DNA of 5,165 nt from JBCBSP01 sp964561235 (GTDB lineage Bacteria > Pseudomonadota > Alphaproteobacteria > Caulobacterales > Maricaulaceae), in NCBI GenBank assembly GCA_964561235.1, contig CAZLOV010000169.1:1-5165 (forward strand), given 5' to 3'. The position numbers and the translations under genes were made by a program. This document shows positions 5,109 through 5,165 of the stretch, piece by piece (the first letter of the stretch is position 1; every line of letters begins with the position of its first letter). The notes under the pieces were generated by a model. That model saw only the letters and a list, made by a program, of their open reading frames with translations. It was not told where the DNA came from and did no database searches.

Positions 5109-5165
5109 TCAGGCGACCTGGCGGGGCAGCTTGAACACCACGCTCTCGTCGGCGACGCGCACTTC
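5109..5165 (-). CDS. C-terminus of an unidentified gene
   Basis: Reading the minus strand from the window edge gives 18 codons, EVRVADESVVFKLPRQVA, ending in TGA at 5111-5109. The composition looks like genuine protein, and the stop is followed 25 bp later by the DUF1801 start with its own strong ribosome binding site, as expected for consecutive genes of an operon. The fragment is too short for me to name a family. In other alphaproteobacteria thrB often lies upstream of rnhA, but this tail is not recognisably homoserine kinase. The rest of the gene lies beyond the window. Confidence 0.55.
   Translation of the reverse strand, partial: EVRVADESVVFKLPRQVA

Noticed and set aside
4652..5134. 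160-codon plus-strand frame opposite DUF1801
   Set aside because: It is antisense to a gene with clear family motifs and a full AGGAGG site.
1..5165. Search for a defence system, toxin-antitoxin pair, CRISPR, insertion sequence, tRNA or prophage
   Set aside because: Every gene but the 18-codon edge fragment is assigned to a known chromosomal family, no direct repeats or terminal inverted repeats flank any block, and no unusual base composition was apparent by eye.

Overview
The window is GC-rich, densely coded chromosomal DNA, most likely from an alphaproteobacterium of the Caulobacterales/Maricaulales type. The grounds are the gene order cytochrome oxidase subunit III - DUF983 - SURF1, a RimJ-type acetyltransferase coupled to an EAL gene, and the high-GC codon use throughout. 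This is judged from gene content and gene order; no phylogenetic test could be run. No mobile element, CRISPR array, tRNA, rRNA or phage gene was seen.

Layout. Positions 1-1192 (+) are the end of a terminal-oxidase operon: the last residues of cytochrome c oxidase subunit III, a DUF983 zinc-ribbon membrane protein and a SURF1-like oxidase assembly factor, packed with 2-6 bp gaps. After a 78 bp gap, positions 1271-2976 (+) hold a two-gene unit, a RimJ/RimL-type GNAT acetyltransferase overlapping (GTGA) a PAS-like/EAL protein that looks like an active cyclic-di-GMP phosphodiesterase. That unit runs tail to tail into yqgE (-, 2973-3560), and the two stop codons share one CTAG. A 147 bp divergent spacer (3561-3707) follows, with two perfect inverted repeats, and then a Prx5-type peroxiredoxin (+, 3708-4190). 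This converges, 6 bp away, on a minus-strand unit made of an unidentified gene (only its C-terminus is present, 5109-5165), a DUF1801 protein and ribonuclease HI (rnhA), the last two overlapping by 4 bp.

How the genes relate. The first block supports maturation of the aa3-type oxidase. The second pairs protein acetylation with c-di-GMP turnover, probably through shared expression rather than a shared pathway. The rest are housekeeping genes for peroxide defence, RNA:DNA hybrid removal and the poorly understood YqgE family. I found no convincing new biological system. The items most worth a second look are the paired palindromes in the yqgE/peroxiredoxin spacer, the coupled GNAT-EAL pair, the divergent SURF1 and the convergent stop-codon arrangements that leave no room for terminators.
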